From assembly GCF_030272615.1 (NCBI RefSeq), contig NC_081412.1, positions 99,885,796 to 99,949,795 on the forward strand: 64,000 nt of DNA, in the 5' to 3' direction. The position numbers were made by a program, and so were the translations under genes. The notes below the pieces were generated by a model. The model was not told the DNA's origin, ran no database searches, and worked only from the letters and a program-made list of their open reading frames with translations. This stretch comes from Cryptomeria japonica (lineage: Eukaryota; Streptophyta; Pinopsida; Cupressales; Cupressaceae). Below, in pieces: positions 1 through 9,846 of the stretch; the first letter of the stretch is position 1; each line of letters begins with the position of its first letter.

Positions 1-339
1 ATGGATGATTTCTTGGAGTGTTCTTGCTTCTTTCTCGAAATGCCTTAGCTTGGAATCTTCATGCTCTTCAAAAATTTGAAATCTCGGTGAAATGAAATGG
101 AGCCAAAACCTTAATTTTATAGTGTCTATTCGCCATCTACCACATTAATTGCATGCCGGTTAAGTATTCACTTAACATTGTTTGCCAGTAATAAGTAATT
201 TCCAACTTCTTATCTCTAACCGAGGGAATAATAGCACATGTGTCATTAGATTGCCAAACCCTCAAGGAAACTTTCTTCAATTAGATGAAGAACTTCCTGC
301 CATTGGAGCACTGCTCTATCCTTTCGGTGAAGCATCACT
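1..339 (-). other. Inter-ORF region of element A
   Basis: Sequence between ORF1 and the expected ORF2. On the minus strand a segment containing AAGTGAATACTTAACCGGCA (about 148-170) resembles the same position in D (about 28855-28880), and a CACTATAAAATT stretch follows at about 114-125. The first ~70 bases may be the beginning of ORF2, by weak similarity to the start of ORF2 in D. No complete gene is visible. Confidence 0.4.
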
Positions 340-1430
340 CTATCCTGCCGGTGAAGCATTGGTTTGTTCTACCAGTGGAGGAGTATTCCCAATATTTAGA
401 TCAGCTTTTCTAATCCATTGTTTTGAGAATTCTTGCTTAACCTCTTCAACTTTTTCTTTACCTTTCAAGCTAGAACTTTTGTTGTCTATCTGTGTTCCTT
501 TACTTCTACAGAATTTAGCAATATGCCCAATCTTGTTACATGCATAACAAGTTACATTATTCTTCTGAATAGCTTTCCCATAACCTATGCTGGTTTGTGT
601 TCTACATTGATTAGATAAATGTCCAAATCTCCCACAAACATAACACCTCACATTCATTCTGCAATTTTCAGAGTTGTGACCTACTTTGTTGCATTTAGAA
701 CATTGACTGATGGATGTGTTGATATTCTGATAATTTCTAGATCTACATTCATTTTCTCTATGACCATACTTATTACAGTTAAAACATTTACCATTGAATT
801 TATAAGCATTAGGTTGTCTTACCAGTTTGCTATGATCGTGAGTATTTGCAGTACCAGAGCTTTCACCAACTTCAAAGCCAATTCCAGAAGTGTCACCTTT
901 AGGTTTTTGATTCTTCAGCAAGGTGCCAAGTTCCTCTAAGCTTTTGTTGAATTTTTCTGTGTTGATTTGTAGTTTCTAGTTCTCTTTCTAAGACTTCTTT
1001 TTGTCTCATCAGTTCATTTGAGTCATTCTGATAATGCATCATATCTATCTTCAACATGTCATTTTCATAGCTAAGTCTTGTGTTCTCATTTGTTGCATCA
1101 GTTAGTCTTCTGGTCAATTCTTCTTCATTCTTCTTCCTATCCTCAATCTCTTTGCAAAAACTCATAGTCATATCTTGCATCTCATTCTTTGTTGTCATGT
1201 TCTCTTGTTTTAGCTTGCTTATCATATCATTAAGTGATTCCTTTTCATCATTCCCATTTTGCAATTTTTCACAAAGTTCTCCTCTTATTTCTTGCAATAA
1301 GAAAATTTTATTGAAGTGCCTGAATGATATCCTGAGCTGCCCTTAAATCATCTTCTAGTTTGATATTTTTCAATTTCTCTGCATCATAGACTGTAAGAGC
1401 TCCTTCAAGTTGCTTCATCAAATTTTCCAT
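340..1430 (-). pseudogene. ORF1 of element A: coiled-coil and four-CCHC-knuckle protein
   Basis: Starts at an ATG at 1430-1428, just inside the primer-binding site, as gag does in LTR elements. The first ~170 residues are rich in E, K, L and N with heptad-like spacing (coiled coil). A spacer with a GESSGTA segment follows, then four CCHC knuckles of the form C-x2-C-x4-H-x4-C (CFNCNKYGHRENEC, CSKCNKVGHNSENC, CYVCGRFGHLSNQC, CYACNKIGHIAKFC), then a KGKEKVEEVKQEF tail. CCHC knuckles in this position normally bind nucleic acid, so a gag-like packaging role is inferred. A frame change near 1300-1340 and another near 900-920 break the frame. There is no protease or polymerase behind it. It is homologous to ORF1 of D and more distantly to ORF1 of B and C. 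Confidence 0.75.
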
Positions 1431-1487
1431 CTTTACAGGTGTCAAGATCTTCCTCAAGCTGTTAGGCTACTGAAAACAGAGGACCAA

Positions 1488-1499
1488 GCTCTGATACCA
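1488..1499 (-). promoter_or_regulatory. Primer-binding site of element A (tRNA-iMet type)
   Basis: The minus strand reads TGGTATCAGAGC, the standard plant initiator-methionine tRNA complement. It starts two bases inside the LTR end, the usual place for priming minus-strand DNA synthesis. Confidence 0.85.
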
Positions 1500-1501
1500 A
1501 T

Positions 1502-2271
1502 TGTTAGGAAACCCACAGATACTGAGAGGGGGGGGGGGGTGAATCAGTATCTAACTGGTGAATGGAATTTCTTAATTTAAAACATGCAGAACATAATATA
1601 ATAGTGTACCGGTATGCAAAAAATAATGCAATAAACAGAATCAAGAACATCCACATGAAAAGCACACCATAACACAAGATTTTAATGAAGAAACCCGGTG
1701 TGGGAAAAACCTCAGTGGGATTTGTGACCCAAAATATTCACGTACTGGCCAATAAGAGAATATTACTTACAATAGGGGCCTACACATGTAGGAAGGCCAA
1801 CTGCCTAGAGCTCACTGTTCAATGGGAAGTCTCACTGACTTACAATGAGGATTATACAAATCCAATATCTTGTACTACTTTACAATAGCATCTTCAATGC
1901 CAGATTTAGTACCGTCTGTTCTTTACATATAGCCCTTAACCTATATTTCGCATAATAGGTCTGCCTAATATTTTCCTTAATGCTTTCTACTCTTCTTCTC
2001 AATGTCTACAATGATCTCTTTTATATATAATAGTCATTTTACAATTTTCCAAGTCGGCTTACAAAGTTTTACAATAATAAACAAAATATAATATGACAAA
2101 ATCCTATCGGCCTCTATGCCGATATACTTCCTTTCTTCTATGCCGGTGTAGAGTGTGATTTGCTAATACCGGTATAATGCCTTTGGTGGTGCCATAGGAT
2201 TGCAAGGTTTCCATCACTGACAAAACCTTGAATCACATACAATGTCTCATTGGAGTGTGCATATGCCAACA
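1502..2271 (-). repeat. 5' LTR of element A (770 bp)
   Basis: On the plus strand it starts TGTTAGGAAACCC and ends CATATGCCAACA, so in element orientation it runs TGTTGGCA...CCTAACA. It contains the family landmarks: the C-rich motif GATTCACCCCCC close to the 3' end, and the segments around 'gtgggaaaaacctc' and 'gtgacccaaaatattcac' that recur in LTRs D and E. The primer-binding site next to it identifies it as the 5' LTR. Confidence 0.8.
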
Positions 2272-2604
2272 CTTTGATCGCACAAGAGCTCAAGAAATTT
2301 CACAAGAAGTCATTGTAAATGACAATGTGCTAACATTTCCTTATTTATCCATTGATATTTATCCGCGCTAAGATCCAACGGTCAGTTTTGAAGCTTATAA
2401 CTTAAAGTACACCGATTTAAGTTTACCGGTTATTTGTTGTCGATATCGACACACAAATAAATAACTCACAGGACATACTTCAATTAAGAACTTTTAGACC
2501 AACTTTTATGCATCACAACTATGTAGATAAACATATCCTTATATTTGTTAAGGGGATTCAAAAGTAATCTTACCATATGTGCTCCCCCCTGGGCATCGGT
2601 ATAC
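2272..2604 (-). other. Inter-ORF region of element B with purine tract and possible splice donor
   Basis: Directly downstream of ORF1 the minus strand carries CAGGGGGGAGCACATATG followed by GTAAGATTA, a purine run next to a consensus splice donor. The same arrangement occurs in C at about 8375-8400. Farther along is a TTTATTTATCCATTGATATTTATC stretch shared with C. No coding sequence seen. Confidence 0.45.
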
Positions 2605-4008
2605 CTAGCTAGAAGAGGAGCTGTCATCACCAATGGATGATGACTTGGTTTCAGAATGTCCTTCTCCTTCTTTTCCTTCATCCTTCTTCATCCATGCTTT
2701 TTTCATTTTATTTCTTACTTCTTCAATTGTCTTCTTTCCTTTCAGGTCATTTTTCTCTTTCTTCTTACTAAACCAGTTCTTGTCTAGAGACCGATTGTAG
2801 GATCGGCTCCTGCATTCTCTGCCTAAGTGGTTGATCTTATAGTAGTTAAAGCATGCCATACTAGTTGTCCTCCATGGTCCTGAATTGTTTCTCTAACCCA
2901 TTCTTATTTTGTAGTTTTTTGAAACATGACCAAAATTACCACACGTGGAACATGTGGCATTCAACTGATTAATCCTTTTGTTAGGACTGACTGGTTTGAA
3001 CGATGATCTTGATACATTTGTCTTGAACCTACATTCTTCAGATCTATGTCCAAACTTATTGCATGTGAAGCAATGCCCATTAAATCTTCTTTCATTTGAC
3101 ATACTGCTAGATTGAGATCTACACTCATAAGCAGTGTGACCATACTTATGACAGTTATAGAAATAACCATCAAAGGTGAAAGTCTTCTTTTGACTAATCA
3201 GTTTATTTGTACAGTCATTGGTCTTATGAACCAATTTACCACAATGATTACAAGAGAATTTGGAAGACTTCATACCTTTTTCTTTTGAATGGTTTCTTTT
3301 ATTATCCTTCATCTTTTTAGATTTAGATGATTCTCCAGTTTCCATACGACCTAAACCGGGGTAACCAAGGTTGGTTGTATCCTTTGTTCTTCTCTGAGCT
3401 GTCAACTATTTATCTACCTTCTCAGAGCTTTCATTGAATTTTCTCAGCTTCTCATTTCTCTCATTCTCAGTTTTCAACTCACTCTTGAGTTGTTCAATCT
3501 CTTTCATCATCTTCTCCTTTTCTTCTGCATTGTCATTTAGATGTTTATGTATGTATTCATCCCCCTGAGTGTGAACTTGGATTCCTTCATATTTCTCAAT
3601 CATGATTGCATCATTTTGTCTCAGGGATCTTCAGCAAGCCTCCTGGCTCTTTCAACTTTTTCCAGTTCTTCTTCTACCTCCTTTTTTCTTTCATTAGCAC
3701 TTCTGCTGGCTTGCAGTATCTCAGTCATTCTCAGGGCTTGACCTTCATGTTCTCTTTTGAGATGTGTAATTTCTTCAGTCAACTTCTTGTTCTTTTCCAT
3801 GAGTTTTGAGATTGCTTCTTCAGCTTCTTAAGATCCACTATGTTCAAAGAGTTGATCTATGATATCCTAACTCTCATTTAGCTGTTGAGCTAATTCCTTC
3901 CTTTTTGCAAGAGATTTTATTAGTCTCTCTTTCAACTGAGCAATGATTTAATTGGCTTCATCAATCTGCTTTTGATACCGACACTTTTACATGATCTTTA
4001 TCCTCAAG
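2605..4008 (-). pseudogene. ORF1 of element B: coiled-coil and five-knuckle protein
   Basis: The N-terminal ~200 codons are coiled-coil-like, followed by a Ser/Lys-rich linker (GESSKSKKMKD) and five knuckle motifs: CNHCGKLVHKTNDC, YNCHKYGHTAYEC (first Cys replaced), CFTCNKFGHRSEEC, CSTCGNFGHVSKNY (last Cys replaced) and CFNYYKINHLGREC (second Cys replaced). The C-terminus is KGKKTIEEVRNKMKKAW followed by a serine-rich end. Three of five knuckles have lost a metal ligand. In-frame stops lie at 2893-2895 and 3406-3408, with more disruption upstream of 3604. The function is inferred to be gag-like from knuckles and position. The decayed state and the lost ligands argue against present activity. 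Confidence 0.7.
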
Positions 4009-4036
4009 CTGTCAAGCTTCACTTCAGAGGAACTGA

Positions 4037-4048
4037 GCTCTGATACCT
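4037..4048 (-). promoter_or_regulatory. Primer-binding site of element B
   Basis: The minus strand reads AGGTATCAGAGC, one mismatch from the tRNA-iMet complement, two bases from the LTR end at 4051. Confidence 0.75.
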
Positions 4049-4050
4049 AT

Positions 4051-5363
4051 TGTTAGATCCAATTGGTGCTGAGAGGGGAGGGGTGAATCAACACTTTATC
4101 GGTTTTAACCAATTGAAACTTTTACTTTAAGTTTGAACTAATTTACCATTCATCAATGTAAACATTTACTGCAAAAGATTAAGCATACATGAAAAGATAC
4201 AAAATGACACATAGATTTATCTTGTGGAAACCCAATAGGGAGAAAACCATGGTGTGAGTAGGAACTCACAAAATTTGTACTCTTCTAGATTATGCCTAGT
4301 TAAGAGCCATCCCTATTAGGAGATTACAAAGACACTATTAGATGCCACGTGGTTAAGGGATTTTGATCAAGGCCGATTAGTGCCTTTACCCTGTTAAGAG
4401 TAGTCTGGTTAAAGGGCTTAAGAACATCAATTAAGATATCACTCGGTTAAGGGAATTTTATAATGGAACCTGTTAAAGTCCACCCAGTTAAGGGATTTAT
4501 GTTGGAGTTGTCAAAAAGAAATAGATGGATGATCTGCTTAAATTTCTACTCATTAGCCTGATCAGATCACACTGAAGAATCACACTACATCTACATCGGT
4601 TGTGTCTGTTCTACACAACTCTGATTTTCTGAATGCACTTTCAACTTTGCCTTCTGCCGATTTGCTGATCCTTGGATATCACACTACCAGTCCTCTATCA
4701 CTTGAGTCACCACTATGTGAAACTTCACTACTCAGCTCAACAGTCTCTTAAACTCCCCCTGTGTCGACTTTCACATTATCCTCATTCACCTTGACAACAA
4801 CCATCTCAAGAATGAGATATGTTTATTTATAGACCCTTTAGTCTGTCACCAGATTTCCCTCCAAAACATTCCTTTCAAAATTCCATTATCATGCCTTAAA
4901 TCACGTTTTTGAAAACATTGCAAGAATCTCTGTCAATACAGTCGAACATGCTGATAAGTCTGTCGGTTGACTAGAGAAGACTCCCAATTTAGTTGAATGT
5001 AACTGAATGTTACTAGTCTATTGGTTATAGACTCTTCCGGTGAACTGATCAAAATCTATTTAGACGCTTTCCTCCTGAATACTGGTCTGATCTTTTCTTA
5101 GCCGCAGGACCTCTTCTGTGCCGATCTACTTACCGCTACTCGGTCTACTTACTGCTTGTCGGTCTACTCACTGCTGGTTGGTCTACTCATTGCTTTCTGA
5201 TCTACTCACTAATTGCTGGTCTACTCACTGTTTATCCTATTTACTTGTTTCTTAGCCGGTTGACGTTAGTATCCTAGTCTACTTACTACCGATGGACTGT
5301 GAAGACTAAGGAGATGATGTTGCCAACAATGACAACCATATCATTTACCGGTCATACAAAACA
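4051..5363 (-). repeat. 5' LTR of element B (about 1.3 kb)
   Basis: Starts TGTTAGATCC next to the primer-binding site and carries the GAGGGGAGGGGTGAATCA landmark. Similarity with LTR C continues past 'gatgttgccaaca' (5328) to 'catacaaaaca' at 5363, so the outer end is taken there. Two internal repeat sets are visible: degenerate copies of a 'ggttaagggattt' block at about 4300-4500, and at 5095-5285 a tandem array of 'ggtctactcactgct' units of about 16-20 bp in what would be U3. The outer boundary is uncertain by about 40 bp. Confidence 0.65.
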
Positions 5364-7926
5364 ATATAAGAATTTTTAACACATCCTTAACCTTAGAGCT
5401 GGCTATGGTGGCAAATGTAACTTTCTTCTTTTCACTCTCCTTTTCTAAACCTAACTTCCTCTTTATTGGAGGAGTGTCCACTACTGTTTTCTGAGTCTCC
5501 TTTGTTTCTGTCATCTCTCCTTGCATATTTTCTACTTCCTTTTGTTTTTCCTCCTTCTCGTCTATTTCCTTATTCCCTGATAAAAGGGGTTCAGTGTCAA
5601 TGGGATTTATTGACACTAAAGTTATGTGAGGTGTATCTTCATAAGGTATATCTTCAACTGTAACTTCATCTACACCGAGATCCTTGGTTAGAGTGGTTCC
5701 CTTTTCTGGTGAAACACCAATATCAATAGTTTCAATGGTTGATTTGTGTTCAACCGGTTGCTCTACATCCTTATTCAGATTAGGAATATCTAAAACAACA
5801 ATACCGATGATATCATCAATTGAGAAAACATCAAAACCTTTAGTAGAGTCTTTGTCTTTACCTTTCCCTTTGTCAAGGGCAGCTGCACCTTGGTCCTATT
5901 TTGTTCCCTTTGCTATTTCTTCTTCAGCTTCCTTTTGTTGGCTCAATATTTTCCTCCACAAGGCAACACCATCATCATGCACACCTTGGACATCTCCTAT
6001 TGCCATTCTTCCTGTCCTATTCTTTATTTTAAAGTGTTGAATACATGCTTCTGGTAGTATAGATTCTTGATTATAGTCAAGCTCATGCTACACTTCCATG
6101 GGTGTTTTAATCTTGTGCTCTTTCTCAATAGCTAAAGCTATTTTCCATCTCCCTTCAATTTGATCTTGCAAATCTGATGGAACTATTCCATATAGTTCAT
6201 TGGGAATTCTACAGAACTTATGCATGTTCCACATAAGTGCATCTTTAATTTTTCTTTTGTCCTCCTCGTTGCAGAGGGGTTATTTTTTCCCAACACCAGA
6301 TAGACCTCCAAATTCTTTGATCCCATGGACCAATTCATCAACAGTTGGAAGTACATTTCTACTACTTCTTCAGACTTCTTTTATTTCCACATCAGATTGA
6401 GTGTTAGTGTTATTACCCTCATTTACATCTTTCTTTGGCTTCTTATTAGCCTTTGTGTCAGCTGTCCCTTCACACTTTTTGTTCCTAGCATATGTTACTC
6501 CTATCAGTCTATCTTTATTAGGTGAAGATGCAGGAGTATCCATTTCCTGTTCTTTTGTGTATGATATCGACTTGCTAGTTGCAATACCCTTGGGTTTTGC
6601 CTTTGATGTTTTCTTCTTTTCTCCTGATTGTTCTTTAACTTTGGTTGATTTGGCCCCGGTTTGTTCACTAGTACCAGTGGAAGTAGTGGCACCGGATGCT
6701 TCGCCTCCATATTTTTTTTCTAGGGTATCAATCATTTTTTTCACTATTCTTTGTATGATTGGCTCCTTAAGTTCTTGTTTTATTTTGTAGCTTGCCTCCT
6801 CACAAGTTCCAAATCTCTTTACCTTCTTGTCTACTGGTTTAGACAGTAGCATGTTTGCATGAATTCTAACAATGTCTGTTGCAACCTCATAAACCATAGG
6901 TGGAACCCAAAAGGTTTTGGGTTGAACCACTTGAATGATGCAACAATCTGTGTCTACAAGAAAGCAAATGTTGTCTTTGAACTTTTGCACTATACCGGTT
7001 GGTATTCTTTCCCTTTTGTGCATCTTTATTTGAAATTCCTTAAAATATACCCACAATGTTTCTCCAAACCTATCTCCTAAATCTCTAATCATTTCACCTA
7101 TCTGAACCATGATATGTTTTTCTTCAGAAGATACTATATTACCCTTACCGAGAAAGAAGTTTTGCACATAGAAAAATATACATACAAGTAGTGAGCCATA
7201 TTTGAAAGATTATTTCTTGTCCTTCTTTATTCTCTCCATGTTTACTATAAATTGGCTTCTGATCATCTCACAAATATCATATGCTGCATCCTCCTTGATG
7301 ATTCGATAGGTTGCATGTATAGCACCGCTCGACACACTGTTCATGCGGCTTGATTGATAGACCCTATAACCCATCATTGCGGAAGAAAACCTCACTTCTG
7401 CATCCCCAATATGAATGATTGTCATTTCTCTACTATCACATTGGGATTTGGTCAACCAGGTGACTTCAGTAGATGATATTGTTCTTAGGGTTAGTGCTTC
7501 ACTAGTTGCGCTAAACCCTGTTACTCTCTGAGTTACATCCTTTGTAATCTTGATTGATGCTCCATCTTCCAACCATAGAAATTGATTATGCACTCTGCTT
7601 AATACATACCTAACCTAATCAACATGAAATTGATCGAGAAAGTCAACAACATTTGACAAACCTGTGGTCTTTAGATACAAATATTCTGCCTTCAACAGAT
7701 CATGATTACAAAACCCTTTGAATTCACTTCAAATATATTTCTCCAAGTTCTTCAAGTTTGCAATGGATGAAGGAGAGAATATCTTCAACCAGTAACACAC
7801 CGGAGGGCACAAATGATAGGGCACCAACCATGTCAATCTCTCCAGCCTTCATAGGATGAAGTTGAACTTGGGTTGTGGTTCCTTAAGTTCTTCAACCAAT
7901 ACGGGAATCGATATAGAAGCTTCCAT
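5364..7926 (-). pseudogene. ORF2 of element C (C-terminally truncated)
   Basis: Read from an ATG at 7926-7924. The N-terminal ~110 codons are damaged. There follows a recognisable domain with YVLSRVHNQFLWLEDG and ITKDVTQRVTGFS, aligned with YVLSRVHSEFLWLDS and ITKEAIWVVTGLP of ORF2 in D. A second block has RERIPTGIVQKFKDNICFLV and PKTFWVPPMVYEV (in D, RERIPQNIIDKYDIHICFVI and PRTIWVTEMGYEV). After ~330 codons the protein becomes charged and low in complexity (K, E, T, S rich) up to the truncation. The stop at 7210-7212 is in frame; more stops lie near 6290, 6080 and 5900. I do not recognise a characterised family; the function is unknown. Position after a knuckle protein in an LTR element suggests a structural or accessory role. 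Confidence 0.6.
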
Positions 7927-8410
7927 GATGAACTTCAATCAAATTATTCAAAACAGGGTTTGAATACCTAGAATACCTTTTTGTCTAGGATTGCCAATCA
8001 CTACTATATATAATGCTGCTTGATCACTTTGCACAGATAGCACTAGCAAGATTTTGATTGCCTTAGGTCACATGAGAGCTCAATAATGATCACAAGAAAG
8101 CAAGGTAAATGAAATGTATTGACATTTCTTTATTTATCCGTTAAGATTTATCAGTGCTTCAATGCAACAGCTAGTTAATGTACATTTGACCATTTACAAC
8201 TTAAGGTACACCAATTTACTTTTTACTGGTTGCTTGTTACCAATACCAGTACACAAACAATGTTTACACTAACCCTCAAAAAATTTACCAAACAAGAGCT
8301 TTAAACAAACTTTTATGCATCTAAACTATGCAGATAGACATAACTTCATATCAGTCAAAGGGATTCAATAATGGTCTTACCATATGTGCTCCCCCTGAGC
8401 ATCAATATGC
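7927..8410 (-). promoter_or_regulatory. Inter-ORF region of element C with TATA-like box
   Basis: On the minus strand, after ORF1, there is CAGGGGGAGCACATATG then GTAAGA (purine tract and splice-donor consensus), as in B. Closer to ORF2, at about 8007-8018, lies TTATATATAGTAG, a TATA-like box about 85 bp upstream of the ORF2 start. Splicing of ORF2 or a separate ORF2 promoter are both possible; nothing in the sequence decides between them. Confidence 0.4.
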
Positions 8411-9789
8411 CTAGTTTGAAGAGGAACTATCATCACCAATGGATGATGACTTAGTTTCAGAATGAATTTCTCCTTCTTTTCTTTCTTCCTTCTTAATCCA
8501 TGTCTTTTTCATTTCATCCCTCACTTCTTCAATTGTCTTCTTTCCTTTCAGGTCATTTTTCCCTTTCTTTTTGCCAAACCGGTTCTTGTCTTCAGATCAG
8601 TTATAGGATCGGTTCCTACATTTTCTAGTTAAGTGACTGATCTTATGGCAATTGAAACATGCCATTCCAGTTGTCCTCCATGGTCCTGCATTATTTCTTT
8701 TACGCATTCTCATTCTACAATTTTCTACAACATGATCAAAATTACCACAAGTGGAATAGGGTGTATTGAACTGATTACTCCTTTTATTAGGGCTAACCGG
8801 TTTGAATGGCGATCTCGATACTTTTGAGTTGAACATGCAACCTTCAGCTTTGTGTCCATATTTATTGCATGTAAAGTAGTATCCATTAAATCTTCTTCTA
8901 TTTGACATGCTGCTAGATCGAGATCTACACTCATAAGCAATGTGACCATACTTGTGATAATTATGGTAGTAACCATCAAAGGTGAAGGACTTATTTTGAC
9001 CAACCGGTTGATTTCTACAAACATCAGACTTATCACCCGGTTTACCACAATGTTTAGAAGAAGATTTAGAAGACTTCATACCTTTCATTCTAGAATTGTT
9101 CTTTTTATCATCCTTTATCCTTTTGGATTTAGATGATTCTCTAGTTTCCATAGGACCTGTACCGGGTAACCAAGACCGATTGTCTACTTTGTTCTCCTCT
9201 GAGCTTTTAATTGTTCATCTATCTTCTCAGAGCTTTCATTAATTTTCCTAAGCTTTTCATTTCTCTCATTTGTAGCTATCAACTCTTTTTTGAGTTGTTC
9301 AATCTCTTTCACCATTTTCTCATTTTCCTCTACGTTGTCATGTAGATGCTTATGTATGTATTCATTCTCTTGAGTGAGAATTCAGATTTCTTCATCTTTT
9401 TCAATGATGATTGCATCATTTTCTCTTAGGGATTCTTCAACAAGCCTTTAGGCCTTTTAAGCTTTTGACAAAGCTTCTTCTGCATCTCTTTTTCTTTCAT
9501 CTGCATCTTTGCTGACTTCCAGTATTTCAGTCATTCTCAGGGCCTGACTTTCATGTTCTCTCTTTAGACATGTGATTTCTTCAGTCAACTTCTTGTTCTT
9601 TTCCATCAATTCTGAGACTTCTTCTTCAGATCCACTCTATTATGAGAGTTGATCTATGATATCTCGACTCTCATTTAGTTGTAGAGCTAGTTCCTTTCTT
9701 TTAGTAAGAGATTTTATCAGTATCTCTTTCAGCTGAGCAATAATTTCATTGGCTTCATCAAGCTGCTTCTGATACTGGTATTCCTCCAT
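8411..9789 (-). pseudogene. ORF1 of element C: coiled-coil and knuckle protein
   Basis: ATG at 9789-9787 (MEEYQYQKQLDEANEII...). The first ~210 residues are Glu/Lys/Leu-rich coiled coil, then a GESSKSKRIKDD-like linker region and knuckles: SKHCGKPGDKSDVC (degenerate), YHNYHKYGHIAYEC (degenerate), YFTCNKYGHKAEGC, YSTCGNFDHVVENC and CFNCHKISHLTRKC (intact C-x2-C-x4-H-x4-C). The tail is KGKKTIEEVRDEMKKTW with a serine-rich end at 8411. In-frame stops include one just after RNRSYN (8597-8599) and several in the coiled coil, plus a frame change at about 9150. The layout matches ORF1 of B, so the pair defines a five-knuckle subfamily. Confidence 0.7.
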
Positions 9790-9832
9790 GATCTTTTCCT
9801 CAAGTTGTCAAGTGATTCTTCAGAGGACCAAA

Positions 9833-9844
9833 GCTCTAATACCA
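9833..9844 (-). promoter_or_regulatory. Primer-binding site of element C
   Basis: The minus strand reads TGGTATTAGAGC, one transition away from the tRNA-iMet complement, two bases from the LTR end. Confidence 0.75.
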
Positions 9845-9846
9845 AT

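Larger units (their letters stand above)
1..2271 (-). mobile_element. Non-autonomous LTR element A (partial, runs off window start)
   Basis: Minus-strand element read right to left: 5' LTR (1502-2271), primer-binding site, ORF1 (coiled coil plus CCHC knuckles), then the start of the region before ORF2. The 3' part lies beyond position 1. No reverse transcriptase, integrase or protease is visible. The right edge abuts internal sequence of element B, so A probably inserted into B. The family assignment rests on close similarity of ORF1 to that of element D at 28977-30065. Boundary 2271 is set by the LTR terminal CA; no target duplication can be tested because the other end is missing. Confidence 0.75.
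2272..5363 (-). mobile_element. Non-autonomous LTR element B (truncated)
   Basis: Minus-strand element with a 5' LTR (4051 to about 5363), a primer-binding site, ORF1 (2605 to about 4008) and 333 bp of the following inter-ORF region, where element A's LTR interrupts it. ORF2 is not present here. It is a sister copy of C: ORF1, inter-ORF region and LTR align throughout. Its right edge abuts the internal region of C, suggesting that B inserted into C. Confidence 0.7.

Noticed and set aside
4051-5328. LTR B ending at 'gatgttgccaaca' (5328)
   Set aside because: Similarity between B and C continues about 35 bp farther, so the terminal CA is more likely at 5363, though the earlier end is still possible.
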